A stretch of DNA of 64,000 nucleotides, taken from the NCBI RefSeq assembly GCF_025136295.1, contig NZ_CP062788.1, positions 62,001 through 126,000 on the forward strand, written 5' to 3'. The stretch's first letter is position 1; each line of letters opens with the position of its first letter. Position numbers and translations under genes: made by a program. This document shows positions 1 through 8,397 of the stretch, in pieces. The notes beneath the pieces were generated by a model. That model worked only from the letters and a program-made list of their open reading frames with translations, did no database searches and was not told the DNA's origin. The DNA comes from Aestuariispira ectoiniformans (GTDB lineage: Bacteria; Pseudomonadota; Alphaproteobacteria; UBA8366; Aestuariispiraceae).

Positions 1-213
1 GTTGGTTTTCTATGTGCACCCAATTCAGTTGACGCCTTTGTGGAAAAAATCGTGGAGCTGGAAGCTGACCCAGCTTTATACCAGTCGATTAAAGCCCAAG
101 CTCTCGATATGGCATCCAAAAGGTTTTCTGTAGAATCTCACGTTGCCAGTGTCTCCCGCATCTACGATGACCTTGTTAAGCCTAATGACGTCGAACCAAG
201 GCAATTTCTATGA
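1..213 (+). CDS. Glycosyltransferase, C-terminal end (partial)
   Basis: The reading frame is open from the window's first base to a TGA at 211-213 and gives about 70 residues. The segment has the look of the last helix region of a family-4 glycosyltransferase: a 'GFLCAPNSVDAFVEKI' stretch followed by a helix ending in 'ASKRFSVESHVASVSRIYDDL', which resembles the usual W/F-S-x(n)-Y tail of GT-B enzymes. It overlaps the next glycosyltransferase by ATGA, so the two are probably co-transcribed and translationally coupled. The acceptor and donor cannot be told from this fragment. The family call is inferred from the tail pattern and the neighbour. Confidence 0.6.
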   Translation, partial: VGFLCAPNSVDAFVEKIVELEADPALYQSIKAQALDMASKRFSVESHVASVSRIYDDLVKPNDVEPRQFL

Positions 214-1319
214 CTATGCTGTCACAAACGAAACTGCTTTGTTTCCTTTCCGATCTTGATGGCGGGGGCGCTCAGCGCACGATGGTCAACATCGTAAATC
301 AACTGGCGAATACCCCTGATTTGGACATTGTTTTCGTTGTCGCCCATTGCCGGGGCGCTGGACAGCAGTGGGTAGATAAAAACATACGATTGATAGATTT
401 GGCATCTCCTCGCCTTCGCAGCAGTCTGTTCAAGCTTGTGAAGGTCATTAACACCGAAAAGCCCGACATTGTTTTCTCGACAATGCTGGACTCGAACGTT
501 GTCGCTACATTGGCCACCCGACTTAGCAGGCAGAGCCCCAGATTAGTCCTGCGAGAAACCAACAGTCACCGTGCACGCAATGACCTCGGAGCGATACGGA
601 AACAGCTCGCTGGTTGGGCCTATCGACAGGCTGATCGGGTTATAGCACTTTCAAACGGAGTGGCGGACGAGATTCTGGCGGACTGCAAAGTAAAAAGAGA
701 AAGCCTTCTCACGTTGCCGAATCCTGTGGATGTGAGCGGAATAAAAGAAAAGGCAGAAAAAGCCCGTCTGAACGATGCCCCATTCTCTGCGAAGGAGCCC
801 ACCATCATCAGTGTTGGGCGTCTCACCACACAGAAGAACTTCGACCTTCTCATATCAGCATTTTCTCAGCTGAAAACAAAGGCAAACCTTATTATTCTTG
901 GGGAAGGCCCGGATAGAAAGACCTTGGAAGCGCAAGTGGAAAGGCTCCATTTGGTGGACAGAGTTATGATGCCCGGCTTCGTCAAAACCCCTGAGGCGTG
1001 GCTGTCCCACGCTGACCTCTTTGTTCTGTCGTCCCGCTGGGAAGGCTTTGGGCATGTCATTGTCGAAGCTATGGCTTGCGGTGCAGCCGTTATTGCGACC
1101 GATTGCCCACATGGGCCGCGCGACATCATCACCAGCGGAAAGAATGGCATTTTGGTGCCAATGGGCGATAAGGACACCCTAAGCCGTAGCATGGATGAAG
1201 TTCTTCAGTCAAAACCGCTTAGAGACAAGCTTTCAGCTGAAGGCTCGCGGAGAGCGGAGGCATTTGAACTCAATGCCATCGTTGAACGCTACAAGGAAGC
1301 ACTCCTTGGAGCCAAGTAG
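210..1319 (+). CDS. Family 4 glycosyltransferase
   Basis: A 369-residue GT-B fold glycosyltransferase predicted to transfer a sugar from a nucleotide-activated donor to a growing surface glycan at the cytoplasmic face of the inner membrane. The N-terminus carries the glycine-rich 'DGGGAQRTMVNI' loop (about residues 17-29). The C-terminal half has 'ISVGRLTTQKNFDLLI', 'LGEGPDRKTLE' and the donor-binding 'SRWEGFGHVIVEAMACG' with the E-x7-E type motif (about residues 275-293). The ATG lies in an ATGA overlap with the preceding glycosyltransferase. The gene converges on pseI. Base composition is more AT-rich than the rest of the window, in keeping with a glycan locus acquired by transfer. Sugar specificity is unknown. 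Confidence 0.88.
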   Translation: MTMLSQTKLLCFLSDLDGGGAQRTMVNIVNQLANTPDLDIVFVVAHCRGAGQQWVDKNIRLIDLASPRLRSSLFKLVKVINTEKPDIVFSTMLDSNVVATLATRLSRQSPRLVLRETNSHRARNDLGAIRKQLAGWAYRQADRVIALSNGVADEILADCKVKRESLLTLPNPVDVSGIKEKAEKARLNDAPFSAKEPTIISVGRLTTQKNFDLLISAFSQLKTKANLIILGEGPDRKTLEAQVERLHLVDRVMMPGFVKTPEAWLSHADLFVLSSRWEGFGHVIVEAMACGAAVIATDCPHGPRDIITSGKNGILVPMGDKDTLSRSMDEVLQSKPLRDKLSAEGSRRAEAFELNAIVERYKEALLGAK

Positions 1320-1492
1320 CCCACTGTGAATGGCTTTGCGTCCAAACCTCCACAAATTAGAATCTTCAGGTCTGAAAAAACTCTCATTTCTTGATGATAT
1401 ACATACAGCGGTCCAATGTTCCCTTCCAAACAGGAAGATGTCACGAAGTATCAGATTTTTAGACCGGGAACGTATGTAACCAGAACATTTTT

Positions 1493-2551
1493 TCAGTCGA
1501 CATAGTGCCATTGCAAAGCCGTACCGCGTTTGATCTTAGCTTTTGCCTTCCTGCCAACAACATCCTGAAAATGTTTCGGGGCCAAGCCATATCCCGGTCG
1601 AATAATTCTTATCTTATCGGAAGTTATTCTCTCACCTGCATCAATATCTCTGATGGCATAAATTGATCGCCGAAACTTAATATTGGCTTCTTCCGCCGGC
1701 TTTAGATCATATCCAGCCTTGCCCAAAGCCAACCAAGCGGCCTTTGCACTGGAACATAAGTCCCTCAGTTCGGAGGGTTCAAGAGAGAATTCAGAGTCCG
1801 GCCCTTTGTCCGCACGACTAAGGGTTACATGTTTTTCAATAAAACAAGCGCCCAAGGCAACACTCGCGACAGATGCGGTAACACCAAGTGTGTGGTCGGA
1901 CAGACCAACCAATGTACTGAAACGATCTCTCATATCTGGAATCGTTCTTAAATTGGCCTCTTCAATCGGTGCCGGATAACTGCTGATACAATGCAATAGC
2001 AGAAGGTCTTTACAACCGTTGTCGCGAGCACATTCAACGGCCTCGGAGATTTCAGCTAAATTTGCCATTCCCGTCGACATAATGACCGGTTTGCCTGTTT
2101 TTGCTATTTTCGAAATCAGCGGCAAATCGACAACTTCAAAGGATGCGACTTTGTAGGCTGGCGCCTCCAACTCTTCCAACAGGTCAACAGCTGTTTCATC
2201 AAAAGGTGTGGAGAAAACAGTTATCCCAATTTCACGGGCCTTTGTAAATAAGGCCTGGTGCCACTCAAAAGGCGTTTGGGCCCATTCATAAAGTTTATAG
2301 AGATTATATCCGTCCCAAAGCCCCCCTTTTATTTGGAAGTCTTCATTGTCGCAGTCGATCGTCATGGTATCCGGCGAATACGTTTGCAGCTTTACCGCAT
2401 CGGCCCCCATTTCCTTCGCCATAACGAGTGTTTCAAGCGCACGGTCAAGCTTTCCATTATGATTGGCGGAAAGTTCTGCGACAACATAGGGAGGATATTC
2501 CGGGCCAATCCTGCGTTTCTCAATCTCAATATATTTCTGCACGTTAATCAT
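1493..2551 (-). CDS. pseI: Pseudaminic acid synthase (NeuB family)
   Basis: Condenses 2,4-diacetamido-2,4,6-trideoxy-L-altrose with phosphoenolpyruvate to make pseudaminic acid, in the cytoplasm. The 352-residue protein has the NeuB barrel: 'VAELSANHNGKLDRALE' near the N-terminus, 'ADAVKLQTYSPDTMT', 'AYKVASFEVVDLPLI', 'VIMSTGMANL', 'LSDHTLG' and 'ACFIEKHVTLSR', then a C-terminal SAF (antifreeze-like) domain beginning near 'RRSIYAIRDIDAGERI'. The wording around the substrate site (KVASFE, FDETAVDLLEELEAPAYK) is closer to PseI than to sialic or legionaminic acid synthases. I placed the start at the ATG at 2551 because GGAGAG lies just upstream; a longer frame exists to 2593. It is the last gene of the leftward operon with pseG and the pseH-like gene. 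Confidence 0.88.
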   Translation of the reverse strand: MINVQKYIEIEKRRIGPEYPPYVVAELSANHNGKLDRALETLVMAKEMGADAVKLQTYSPDTMTIDCDNEDFQIKGGLWDGYNLYKLYEWAQTPFEWHQALFTKAREIGITVFSTPFDETAVDLLEELEAPAYKVASFEVVDLPLISKIAKTGKPVIMSTGMANLAEISEAVECARDNGCKDLLLLHCISSYPAPIEEANLRTIPDMRDRFSTLVGLSDHTLGVTASVASVALGACFIEKHVTLSRADKGPDSEFSLEPSELRDLCSSAKAAWLALGKAGYDLKPAEEANIKFRRSIYAIRDIDAGERITSDKIRIIRPGYGLAPKHFQDVVGRKAKAKIKRGTALQWHYVD

Positions 2552-2656
2552 CACTCTCTCCTTCCGCATCAAATATGCGGATCGCCACAACATAGTGATG
2601 TAGCCCCTGATTACTTGTTGAGTACATCAACGTTTTGACTGGGTGTTACGCCATCA

Positions 2657-3136
2657 CTAACGAGAAGGCGATACAATGCAACGAAGTCGGTAACATTTGC
2701 GCCCTTGGATACACTCTTGTCCTATTTCTTTGTAGCCTGCCTTCAAAAAAGCCTTTCTAGATCGAAGGTTCTCTACCTTTATTATTGCATCGATGGCCTT
2801 AACTGGAACACATTCAACAAACTTCACAGTTCCCTGTTGAATAATCCCTGCACCCAACCCTCTACCGCGCTGGTGGGGATCGGTATAAACAGCCACTTCC
2901 GCCCTATCTTCATGAACTAGGTCGAAACGTATTTGCCCAACCGGCTGTCCAGCTCCGTCCTCCGCAATATAAATTCTGCATCGATCACTTGCCATCTTGT
3001 TCGCAAACCAACGCTCGTGGACCTCCCACGAGAATTGCTCCGAAGAAAGAGACATCTCGCGCACTACCTTGTCCTGTGACCACTCATATAATAGCTGAGC
3101 GTCTTCCTTATTCGCTTTTCTAAGCGAAATAGTCAT
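2657..3136 (-). CDS. GNAT N-acetyltransferase, probably PseH-type
   Basis: A 159-residue GNAT acetyltransferase. The acetyl-CoA loop reads 'DPHQRGRGLGAGII' (about residues 87-100), preceded by beta-strand 4 'RAEVAVYTD' and followed by 'AFLKAGYKEIG'. It lies between pseG and pseI, where PseH (the N-acetyltransferase that acts on the 4-amino group of UDP-4-amino-4,6-dideoxy-AltNAc) is expected, so that role is inferred from position plus family. The sequence alone would only support 'GNAT'. It is separated by about 80 bp from pseG and 105 bp from pseI, in the same direction. A different amine substrate in a related nonulosonate pathway is the main alternative. Confidence 0.75.
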   Translation of the reverse strand: MTISLRKANKEDAQLLYEWSQDKVVREMSLSSEQFSWEVHERWFANKMASDRCRIYIAEDGAGQPVGQIRFDLVHEDRAEVAVYTDPHQRGRGLGAGIIQQGTVKFVECVPVKAIDAIIKVENLRSRKAFLKAGYKEIGQECIQGRKCYRLRCIVSPSR

Positions 3137-3218
3137 CCTGCGCCTTTCTCAAAACGAACGTGGTAACAAGTCCACATAGAAAAATATGCGAAAAACAAGG
3201 AGCATAGTGATAGCAAGG

Positions 3219-4304
3219 CTAATTGCCTTCCGCGGAAACCAGATCACATATACGGCCCGCTCCAAGTCCATCACAAATCATTTTGCTTCTGGTCACCATT
3301 TTCAGCAAAAGCTCACTATCATCACATAGCCTGCGAACATTCTCCTGTATCATGTCCTGACTAATGTCTTCAAACCATCCGAGGGAACGAACAGCACCGG
3401 CTTTCGCCAAACTTTTGTCAACCCATTGCTGATTTCTTGCTGTCACAATTGTTAAGGCAGGCAAGCCCAACACACAGCGTTCCCAGGAAGTTGTCCCACT
3501 TGCCCCAACAGCCAGATCAGCATCGCACATCACAGATGCCATATTCTTAACGTCAACCAATATCTGTGTTCGGGAATTTGCAAAATTTCTAACTTCCGAC
3601 AAATGTGGCGCCTCAGAACTCAAGACGACATCAACAACAATCTCCCTATCAAGCCCATAGAGTGCTTCGAGAACTTTTAATGTCACATTGTCCGGATCCA
3701 TCGCGCCTACGGCGACAAGTATCTTCTTTACCTCTTTCGTAGCATAGCGCCTGAGCAAAGCTTCCTCTCGCGCTTCTGCAAACTGTGGCCTCAAGGGTGC
3801 GAAGGCTGGTCCCAGCAAAATACGGCAATCGTCCCGAGTTAGGTTTCTATAGTCCGATTGTTCGCGACCGAAAGTCTGGTCAATCAGGATATCGCAATCA
3901 TGCGGTCGGTCGGCCAAGTCGTCGAACACCAACAGTCGCGCGAAGTGTGTTTGAAGGCTCCTCTCCCACCGGGCGTCTAGAGAATAATGATCAACAAATA
4001 ACCATTCGACCCCGCCAAGAGTTTTCAAAACTTCTGCGCAAGCGGCCGCATCGTCTTCCCAAGCGCAACCTAACCATTCATTTGCAACTTGGGCATTTGT
4101 CTCAATGCACGGTAACAACACACAGTCATAACCGCGATTTTCAATAACCTCCTTCATGTGCCCTGTGTGAACACGACAGATAAACGTTATTTCATAACCA
4201 TCTTTGGAGAGTTCATCTGCGAGACTTAAGCAACGCATCACATGTCCACCACCAATCCGGGTGGAAGCATCAGCTCGGATAGCAATACGCTTACTCACAA
4301 CCAT
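3219..4304 (-). CDS. pseG: UDP-2,4-diacetamido-2,4,6-trideoxy-L-altropyranose hydrolase
   Basis: Removes UDP from UDP-2,4-diacetamido-2,4,6-trideoxy-beta-L-altropyranose, giving the free sugar used by PseI. The 361-residue GT-B-like protein begins 'RIAIRADASTRIGGGHVM', the PseG signature with the catalytic-site histidine (about residue 21). It continues with 'LFVDHYSLDARWE', 'LVFDDLADRPHDCDILID' and 'ILVAVGAMDPDNVTLKVL', and ends with a 'GASGTTSWERCVLGLPAL' nucleotide-binding loop. The length is usual for PseG without a fused PseH domain. The start at 4304 is ATG. It sits between a glycosyltransferase and the pseH-like gene. PseB, PseC and PseF, needed for a complete pathway, are not in the window. 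Confidence 0.88.
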   Translation of the reverse strand: MVVSKRIAIRADASTRIGGGHVMRCLSLADELSKDGYEITFICRVHTGHMKEVIENRGYDCVLLPCIETNAQVANEWLGCAWEDDAAACAEVLKTLGGVEWLFVDHYSLDARWERSLQTHFARLLVFDDLADRPHDCDILIDQTFGREQSDYRNLTRDDCRILLGPAFAPLRPQFAEAREEALLRRYATKEVKKILVAVGAMDPDNVTLKVLEALYGLDREIVVDVVLSSEAPHLSEVRNFANSRTQILVDVKNMASVMCDADLAVGASGTTSWERCVLGLPALTIVTARNQQWVDKSLAKAGAVRSLGWFEDISQDMIQENVRRLCDDSELLLKMVTRSKMICDGLGAGRICDLVSAEGN

Positions 4305-4375
4305 CTCTTACAAAAACCAAACGGTTAAGATCTATCTTCACTATCAAAAATAGCATATCGACATGTCAAGGCATC

Positions 4376-5497
4376 CTAGTCGTCGGATCTGACGAGCCCA
4401 CTCCAAATTTGGCGATAGGAAACTGCCTTACCAGGCATCGAGTAAAAATCCCGGATTCGCCTCCGTGCGCGGGACCGCAGATCCTGGCGGTCGCCATGTC
4501 CCATGACGATCATTTGTTCAATCTCACCAGCAAGTTTGCCCGGGTTCGACACAGGTGCGACCCTGCCAGTGTCCCCCACTACCTCTGCCGCATCTCCAAC
4601 GTTCGTCGTCACACAAGGGACACCTGTTGCCATAGCCTCGCCCAAAACATTTGGGAAGCCCTCACCATATGCAGAACTCAATACGATTAAATCCAGGCCA
4701 CGCATCAAATACGTAACATCCCGCCGTTGCCCTAGGCAAAACGTCACATGTTTTACCCCCTCGGTTTGAACAACCTGTTCTGTCCCCTTACCAATCAGAA
4801 CAATGCGAACGTGGCCGTATTTCCGAACAATCGCCTCTACAGCCGCCAGAAACGTCGGATAGTCCTTTTGCGGGTCGACACGCGCAACCATACCAATAAC
4901 AAAGTTCTCGTCAGTCACCCCCCATTCGGACCTGACCGCATCGCGATCGCCTTCATCGGGATACCATTCATCCAGGTCAAAGCCGTTGGGAACATAGCAC
5001 CATCGCTTTGGATGATAACCTATCTCCGCGTGAACCGCCTTGCCGACTTTACTGTTATAGAGGACACCAGCAGGATATCCCGACAGCCTGGACAAGAGCT
5101 GTACTGTCCAACGAGTGAACGGGGAATAATTGGAAAATTCTATGTTGGAACAGCGAATGTTCCAGTAGAGGTTTTCCACACCAGTCAACCAACAAGCAAT
5201 TGTACCCATCAAATCAGCATGATAGAGCCAAGTAACGACAGAGTCCGGTCGGATAGATATCAGCAACCTGCATAACCGCCAAAGTGCAACAGGCGCTGTG
5301 AGAAGTTTTAGATTCAAGCAATGCAGTTCTACGCCCGCATCACGCAGCATCGAGCCGAACACGCCCTCATCCCCCAGAGAAACAACAACCTGCCGGGGTT
5401 TCGGTTCCTCAAAATCGAAGGTCACCAGGCGCGACAACATTCGCTCGGCCCCGCCTGCTCCCAGGCCGGTGATAATGTGCACGACTGTTTCAGACAC
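4376..5497 (-). CDS. Family 4 glycosyltransferase
   Basis: A 373-residue GT-B glycosyltransferase of the kind found in capsule, O-antigen and flagellin-glycan loci. It has the N-terminal 'HIITGLGAGGAERMLSRL' loop, a central 'IGMVARVDPQKDYPTFL' strand and the C-terminal donor site 'SSAYGEGFPNVLGEAMATG'. I chose the GTG at 5497 because AGGAG lies about 10 bases upstream; this makes an 8-base overlap (GTGTCTGA) with the end of asnB. A GTG at 5521 would add eight residues but has no visible ribosome site. The coupling to asnB and the downstream pse genes suggests it builds the same glycan. The transferred sugar is not predictable from sequence. Confidence 0.87.
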   Translation of the reverse strand: MSETVVHIITGLGAGGAERMLSRLVTFDFEEPKPRQVVVSLGDEGVFGSMLRDAGVELHCLNLKLLTAPVALWRLCRLLISIRPDSVVTWLYHADLMGTIACWLTGVENLYWNIRCSNIEFSNYSPFTRWTVQLLSRLSGYPAGVLYNSKVGKAVHAEIGYHPKRWCYVPNGFDLDEWYPDEGDRDAVRSEWGVTDENFVIGMVARVDPQKDYPTFLAAVEAIVRKYGHVRIVLIGKGTEQVVQTEGVKHVTFCLGQRRDVTYLMRGLDLIVLSSAYGEGFPNVLGEAMATGVPCVTTNVGDAAEVVGDTGRVAPVSNPGKLAGEIEQMIVMGHGDRQDLRSRARRRIRDFYSMPGKAVSYRQIWSGLVRSDD

Positions 5498-7439
5498 GTG
5501 GCCACTGCTCCTGCCAAACACGATACATCAGCACCGTCCACAGCTGTGCTTCATTATTTCTTTCGCCGCTCAAATGGTCACTCCAGGCCTTCCGGATAGG
5601 CCCAGCATTTAACAGGCCCTCCGCCTCCAACGCCCTGGGTTCAAGGAGGTCTTCGCACCAATCACGCATGTCACCTTTCAACCATGCGCCGACAGGAATT
5701 CCGAACCCTGCCTTGGGTCGTTCGAAAAGACTTTCCGGGAGATAGCGCGATAGAACCTTCCGCAGGGCCCATTTGCCTTTCCCATCCCGCACCCGCAACT
5801 GCCGCGGCAGACGAAAAGCCGCCTCCGCCACACGGTGATCAAGCAGTGGCACCCTTGCTTCCAGGCTGACTGCCATGCTGGCACGGTCGACCTTGGTTAG
5901 AATATCGTCCGGCAAATATGTCTGGCCGTCCAACACCTGCATCCGTTCCATGAATGGCTGAATATCCTTCTGGACCGTATCATCCCACAGGACATTTTTT
6001 GGTTCGACGGCACCAGGCACAATGTCACCCGGCCGGTCCCACACCGTCACCAGACGACGGTACATCTCCATTTCATTATCCATGTCCAGGACATTGGCCA
6101 CCTTATGCGCCTTCAGCCCCAATTGCGGAATGCGTATCTTTTCCGGCATCATCCGCGCCATCCGGTTCCAGCCGGCGGGCGACAACCCACGAATGGCCCG
6201 ACTTCCGCTTTTGCGCAAAAACACAGGAATTTGCATCCGACGCCGGTTGATCGCATCCCCCCAAAGGTAACGGTTATAACCGCTGAAAAATTCGTCCCCG
6301 CCATCACCTGACAGGCTGACAGTAACACTCTGCCGCGCTAGTTGAGACACAAGATAGGTTGGAATTTGGGAGGAGTCGGCAAAAGGTTCGTCGTAAAATT
6401 CCGCCAATTGGGGTATCACACCTTGTGCGTCTTTGGCCGTGATATAAAGCTCATGATGGTCCGTTCCCAGATGTTTGGCGACGGCCTTGGCATGGTCGGC
6501 TTCGTTATATCCATCGATATCCATACCGATCGAGAATGTTTTCACCGGCCGGCTGCTTTGCGCCTGCATAAGCGCTACAACGGTTGACGAATCAATGCCC
6601 CCTGACAGGAATGCGCCCAAAGGTACATCGGCAATCATCCGGCGGCCAACAGCATCCTTCAACAGATCATGTAAGTGGTCCAGCGTCTCAGCCTCGTCAC
6701 CATGCAAGGGATTTTCCAATCCTTTGCGGGCGACCTCACAAAGGTTCCAGTATTGCGTCAGCTTAACGGCTCCGTCTTCGTCGACGGTCAGCAGGTATCC
6801 AGGTTCCAGTTTGTGGACATCCCTGAAAATTGACAAGGGTGCAGGCACATAGCTGAACCTCATATAGGAACTCAGTGCGTTTGGGTCAATTTCTCCGCGC
6901 CAGGCCGGATGGGGGCGCAGAGCTTTCAGTTCCGACCCAAAAAAAAGGCTATCGCCTACACGCCCCCAATATAGAGGCTTGATACCGACCCGGTCCCGTC
7001 CCAGGGTCAAGCGCCGTTCCTGTCGATCCCATACTGCAAAGGCGAACATCCCGATCAGGCGCGAAACCGTTTGCTCTATCCCCCAATGGGCGAAGGCTTC
7101 CAGTATCACTTCCGTGTCGGAATGTCCGCGAAAACTCGGACAGGAGGCGCCCATTTCGCGCTGCAATTCCTCCCGTACTTCGGTCGCGTTATAGACCTCG
7201 CCGTTATAGACGATGACATAGCGTCCGCAGGAGGACTTCATCGGTTGATGACCGGCAGGTGACAAATCAATAATTGACAATCGGGCGTGAGCCAAACCAA
7301 GGCCACGCTCTGCATCAATCCAGGCCGCCTGCGCATCCGGGCCACGATGGTGCATAGCCAAGGCCATCGTCATCGCAACCGAACGCAACTCGTCTTCCGT
7401 TTTTCCTGCTTTCTGCCAGAAGCCGGCAATGCCACACAC
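5490..7439 (-). CDS. asnB: Asparagine synthase (glutamine-hydrolysing) / glycan amidotransferase
   Basis: A class II glutamine amidotransferase of 649 residues. The glutaminase domain must start with a catalytic Cys after Met removal. Here the GTG at 7439 gives 'MCGIAGFWQKAG', with GGAG 10 bases upstream, so I reject longer starts that would bury the Cys. 'MHHRGPDAQ', 'LAHARLSIIDL', 'VYNGEVYN' and 'GHSDTEVILEAF' complete the glutaminase half. The synthetase half has the ATP pyrophosphatase loop 'GAFLSGGIDSSTVVALM' and 'VSLSGDGGDEFFSGYNRY'. It heads the glycan operon. AsnB paralogues in polysaccharide loci are thought to amidate acidic sugars rather than make free asparagine; either role is possible here. 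Its GC content is higher than that of the pse genes that follow. Confidence 0.9.
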   Translation of the reverse strand: MCGIAGFWQKAGKTEDELRSVAMTMALAMHHRGPDAQAAWIDAERGLGLAHARLSIIDLSPAGHQPMKSSCGRYVIVYNGEVYNATEVREELQREMGASCPSFRGHSDTEVILEAFAHWGIEQTVSRLIGMFAFAVWDRQERRLTLGRDRVGIKPLYWGRVGDSLFFGSELKALRPHPAWRGEIDPNALSSYMRFSYVPAPLSIFRDVHKLEPGYLLTVDEDGAVKLTQYWNLCEVARKGLENPLHGDEAETLDHLHDLLKDAVGRRMIADVPLGAFLSGGIDSSTVVALMQAQSSRPVKTFSIGMDIDGYNEADHAKAVAKHLGTDHHELYITAKDAQGVIPQLAEFYDEPFADSSQIPTYLVSQLARQSVTVSLSGDGGDEFFSGYNRYLWGDAINRRRMQIPVFLRKSGSRAIRGLSPAGWNRMARMMPEKIRIPQLGLKAHKVANVLDMDNEMEMYRRLVTVWDRPGDIVPGAVEPKNVLWDDTVQKDIQPFMERMQVLDGQTYLPDDILTKVDRASMAVSLEARVPLLDHRVAEAAFRLPRQLRVRDGKGKWALRKVLSRYLPESLFERPKAGFGIPVGAWLKGDMRDWCEDLLEPRALEAEGLLNAGPIRKAWSDHLSGERNNEAQLWTVLMYRVWQEQWPRV

Positions 7440-7563
7440 GCTGAACTGTCTCCAAAAAATAACAAGGCCGCCATAGGTCCCAGCCAAAGGATTAGCAAAC
7501 CTGCACCCTGAAAGAAAACCTCTTTCGCACGCCATCACCCCAGGATCACGCTCCTCCAAATAT

Positions 7564-7603
7564 ACAAAAAAACCAGCCGGGCTTTCACCCGGCTGGTTTT
7601 TTT
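7564..7603 (-). terminator. Intrinsic terminator (bidirectional)
   Basis: An 11-bp perfect stem (7571-7581 with 7588-7598) and 6-base loop, flanked by an A-run on the left and a T-run on the right. It can therefore stop transcription in both directions. It follows the leftward ompW-like gene and precedes the promoter region of asnB. Confidence 0.88.
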
Positions 7604-7635
7604 AACGCCGCTGCTTGATACAGCAGGCTATTCCA

Positions 7636-8256
7636 TCAGAATTTGTAGCCGACGCCGAGACCAAAGATCCACGGGTCGATGTCCACATCGCCCTTAATGG
7701 CGCCGTTGTTGATGCTGACATCCGTGTTCAGCCACAGCTTTTTAACGTCCATATTCAGCGCCCAGTTTTCATCCAGGAAGTAGTCGAAACCAACCTGAGC
7801 GGCAACGCCGAAGCTGTTGTCGTAGTCAACTTTAAGGCCGTTGGCGCCATCTTCGTTGTAGAACATGGTATAGTTCACACCGGCACCGACATAGGGCTTG
7901 AATTTATCGAAATTCGTGAAGTGATACTGCAGGGTCAGGGTCGGCGGAAGCAGGCTGACGTCGCCCAGGTCCACGTCACCAATCGAGGTGCCCTTTGCCT
8001 TGGCATCATGTTTCGTCGTGGCCAGGATCAGTTCCGCAGCAATGTTTTCCGTGAAGAAATAGCTAATGTCCAGTTCCGGTACGTAATCATTGCTCACGTC
8101 CGGTTCACCGCCGATCGTCGTGCTGCCGCCTTCGTCGGGAACCACGCCAATGCCACGTACGCGCAGCATGAAACCGCTGCCGTCGTCTGCCAGAACCGGG
8201 GTCGTAACCATCACGCCGGCCAGCGCAGCCGCCGCAATTTTCAAAGTCTTGCTCAT
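7636..8256 (-). CDS. ompW: OmpW-family outer membrane protein
   Basis: A 206-residue outer membrane beta-barrel of the OmpW family, small porin-like channels for small hydrophobic molecules. Residues 1 to about 23 are a signal peptide ('MSKTLKIAAAALAGVMVTTP' then VLA before DDG). The mature part shows 'GFMLRVRGIGVVP' at the start, 'LPPTLTLQYHF', 'KPYVGAGVNYTMFY', 'FGVAAQVGFDYFLDENWAL' and the terminal aromatic 'GVGYKF', all hallmarks of OmpW. The ATG at 8256 is preferred over the longer frame to 8331, because only it exposes a normal signal peptide. It is monocistronic: a strong terminator follows, and an FNR-like site lies about 100 bp upstream, matching the oxygen control known for ompW in other proteobacteria. 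Confidence 0.9.
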   Translation of the reverse strand: MSKTLKIAAAALAGVMVTTPVLADDGSGFMLRVRGIGVVPDEGGSTTIGGEPDVSNDYVPELDISYFFTENIAAELILATTKHDAKAKGTSIGDVDLGDVSLLPPTLTLQYHFTNFDKFKPYVGAGVNYTMFYNEDGANGLKVDYDNSFGVAAQVGFDYFLDENWALNMDVKKLWLNTDVSINNGAIKGDVDIDPWIFGLGVGYKF

Positions 8257-8347
8257 AACAATCACCACAATTGAGACCTTACGGAGAAGCCCCCTGCCCC
8301 TCCTCATTTCGCGGTCGGCATCTGACCGCATAGGCCCCGTATTTGCG

Positions 8348-8361
8348 CTGATTTATATCAA
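8348..8361 (-). promoter_or_regulatory. FNR/Anr-like box upstream of ompW
   Basis: Read on the minus strand the site is TTGAT-ATAA-ATCAG, 9 of 10 matches to the FNR/Anr/FixK consensus TTGAT-N4-ATCAA. Its centre is about 98 bp upstream of the ompW start codon. A class II arrangement would put the transcript start near 8313. The site match is seen; that an FNR-type protein binds it is inferred. Confidence 0.65.
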
Positions 8362-8397
8362 TTAACCCAATGACATAATGTCGCGGATGCCCCGGTC

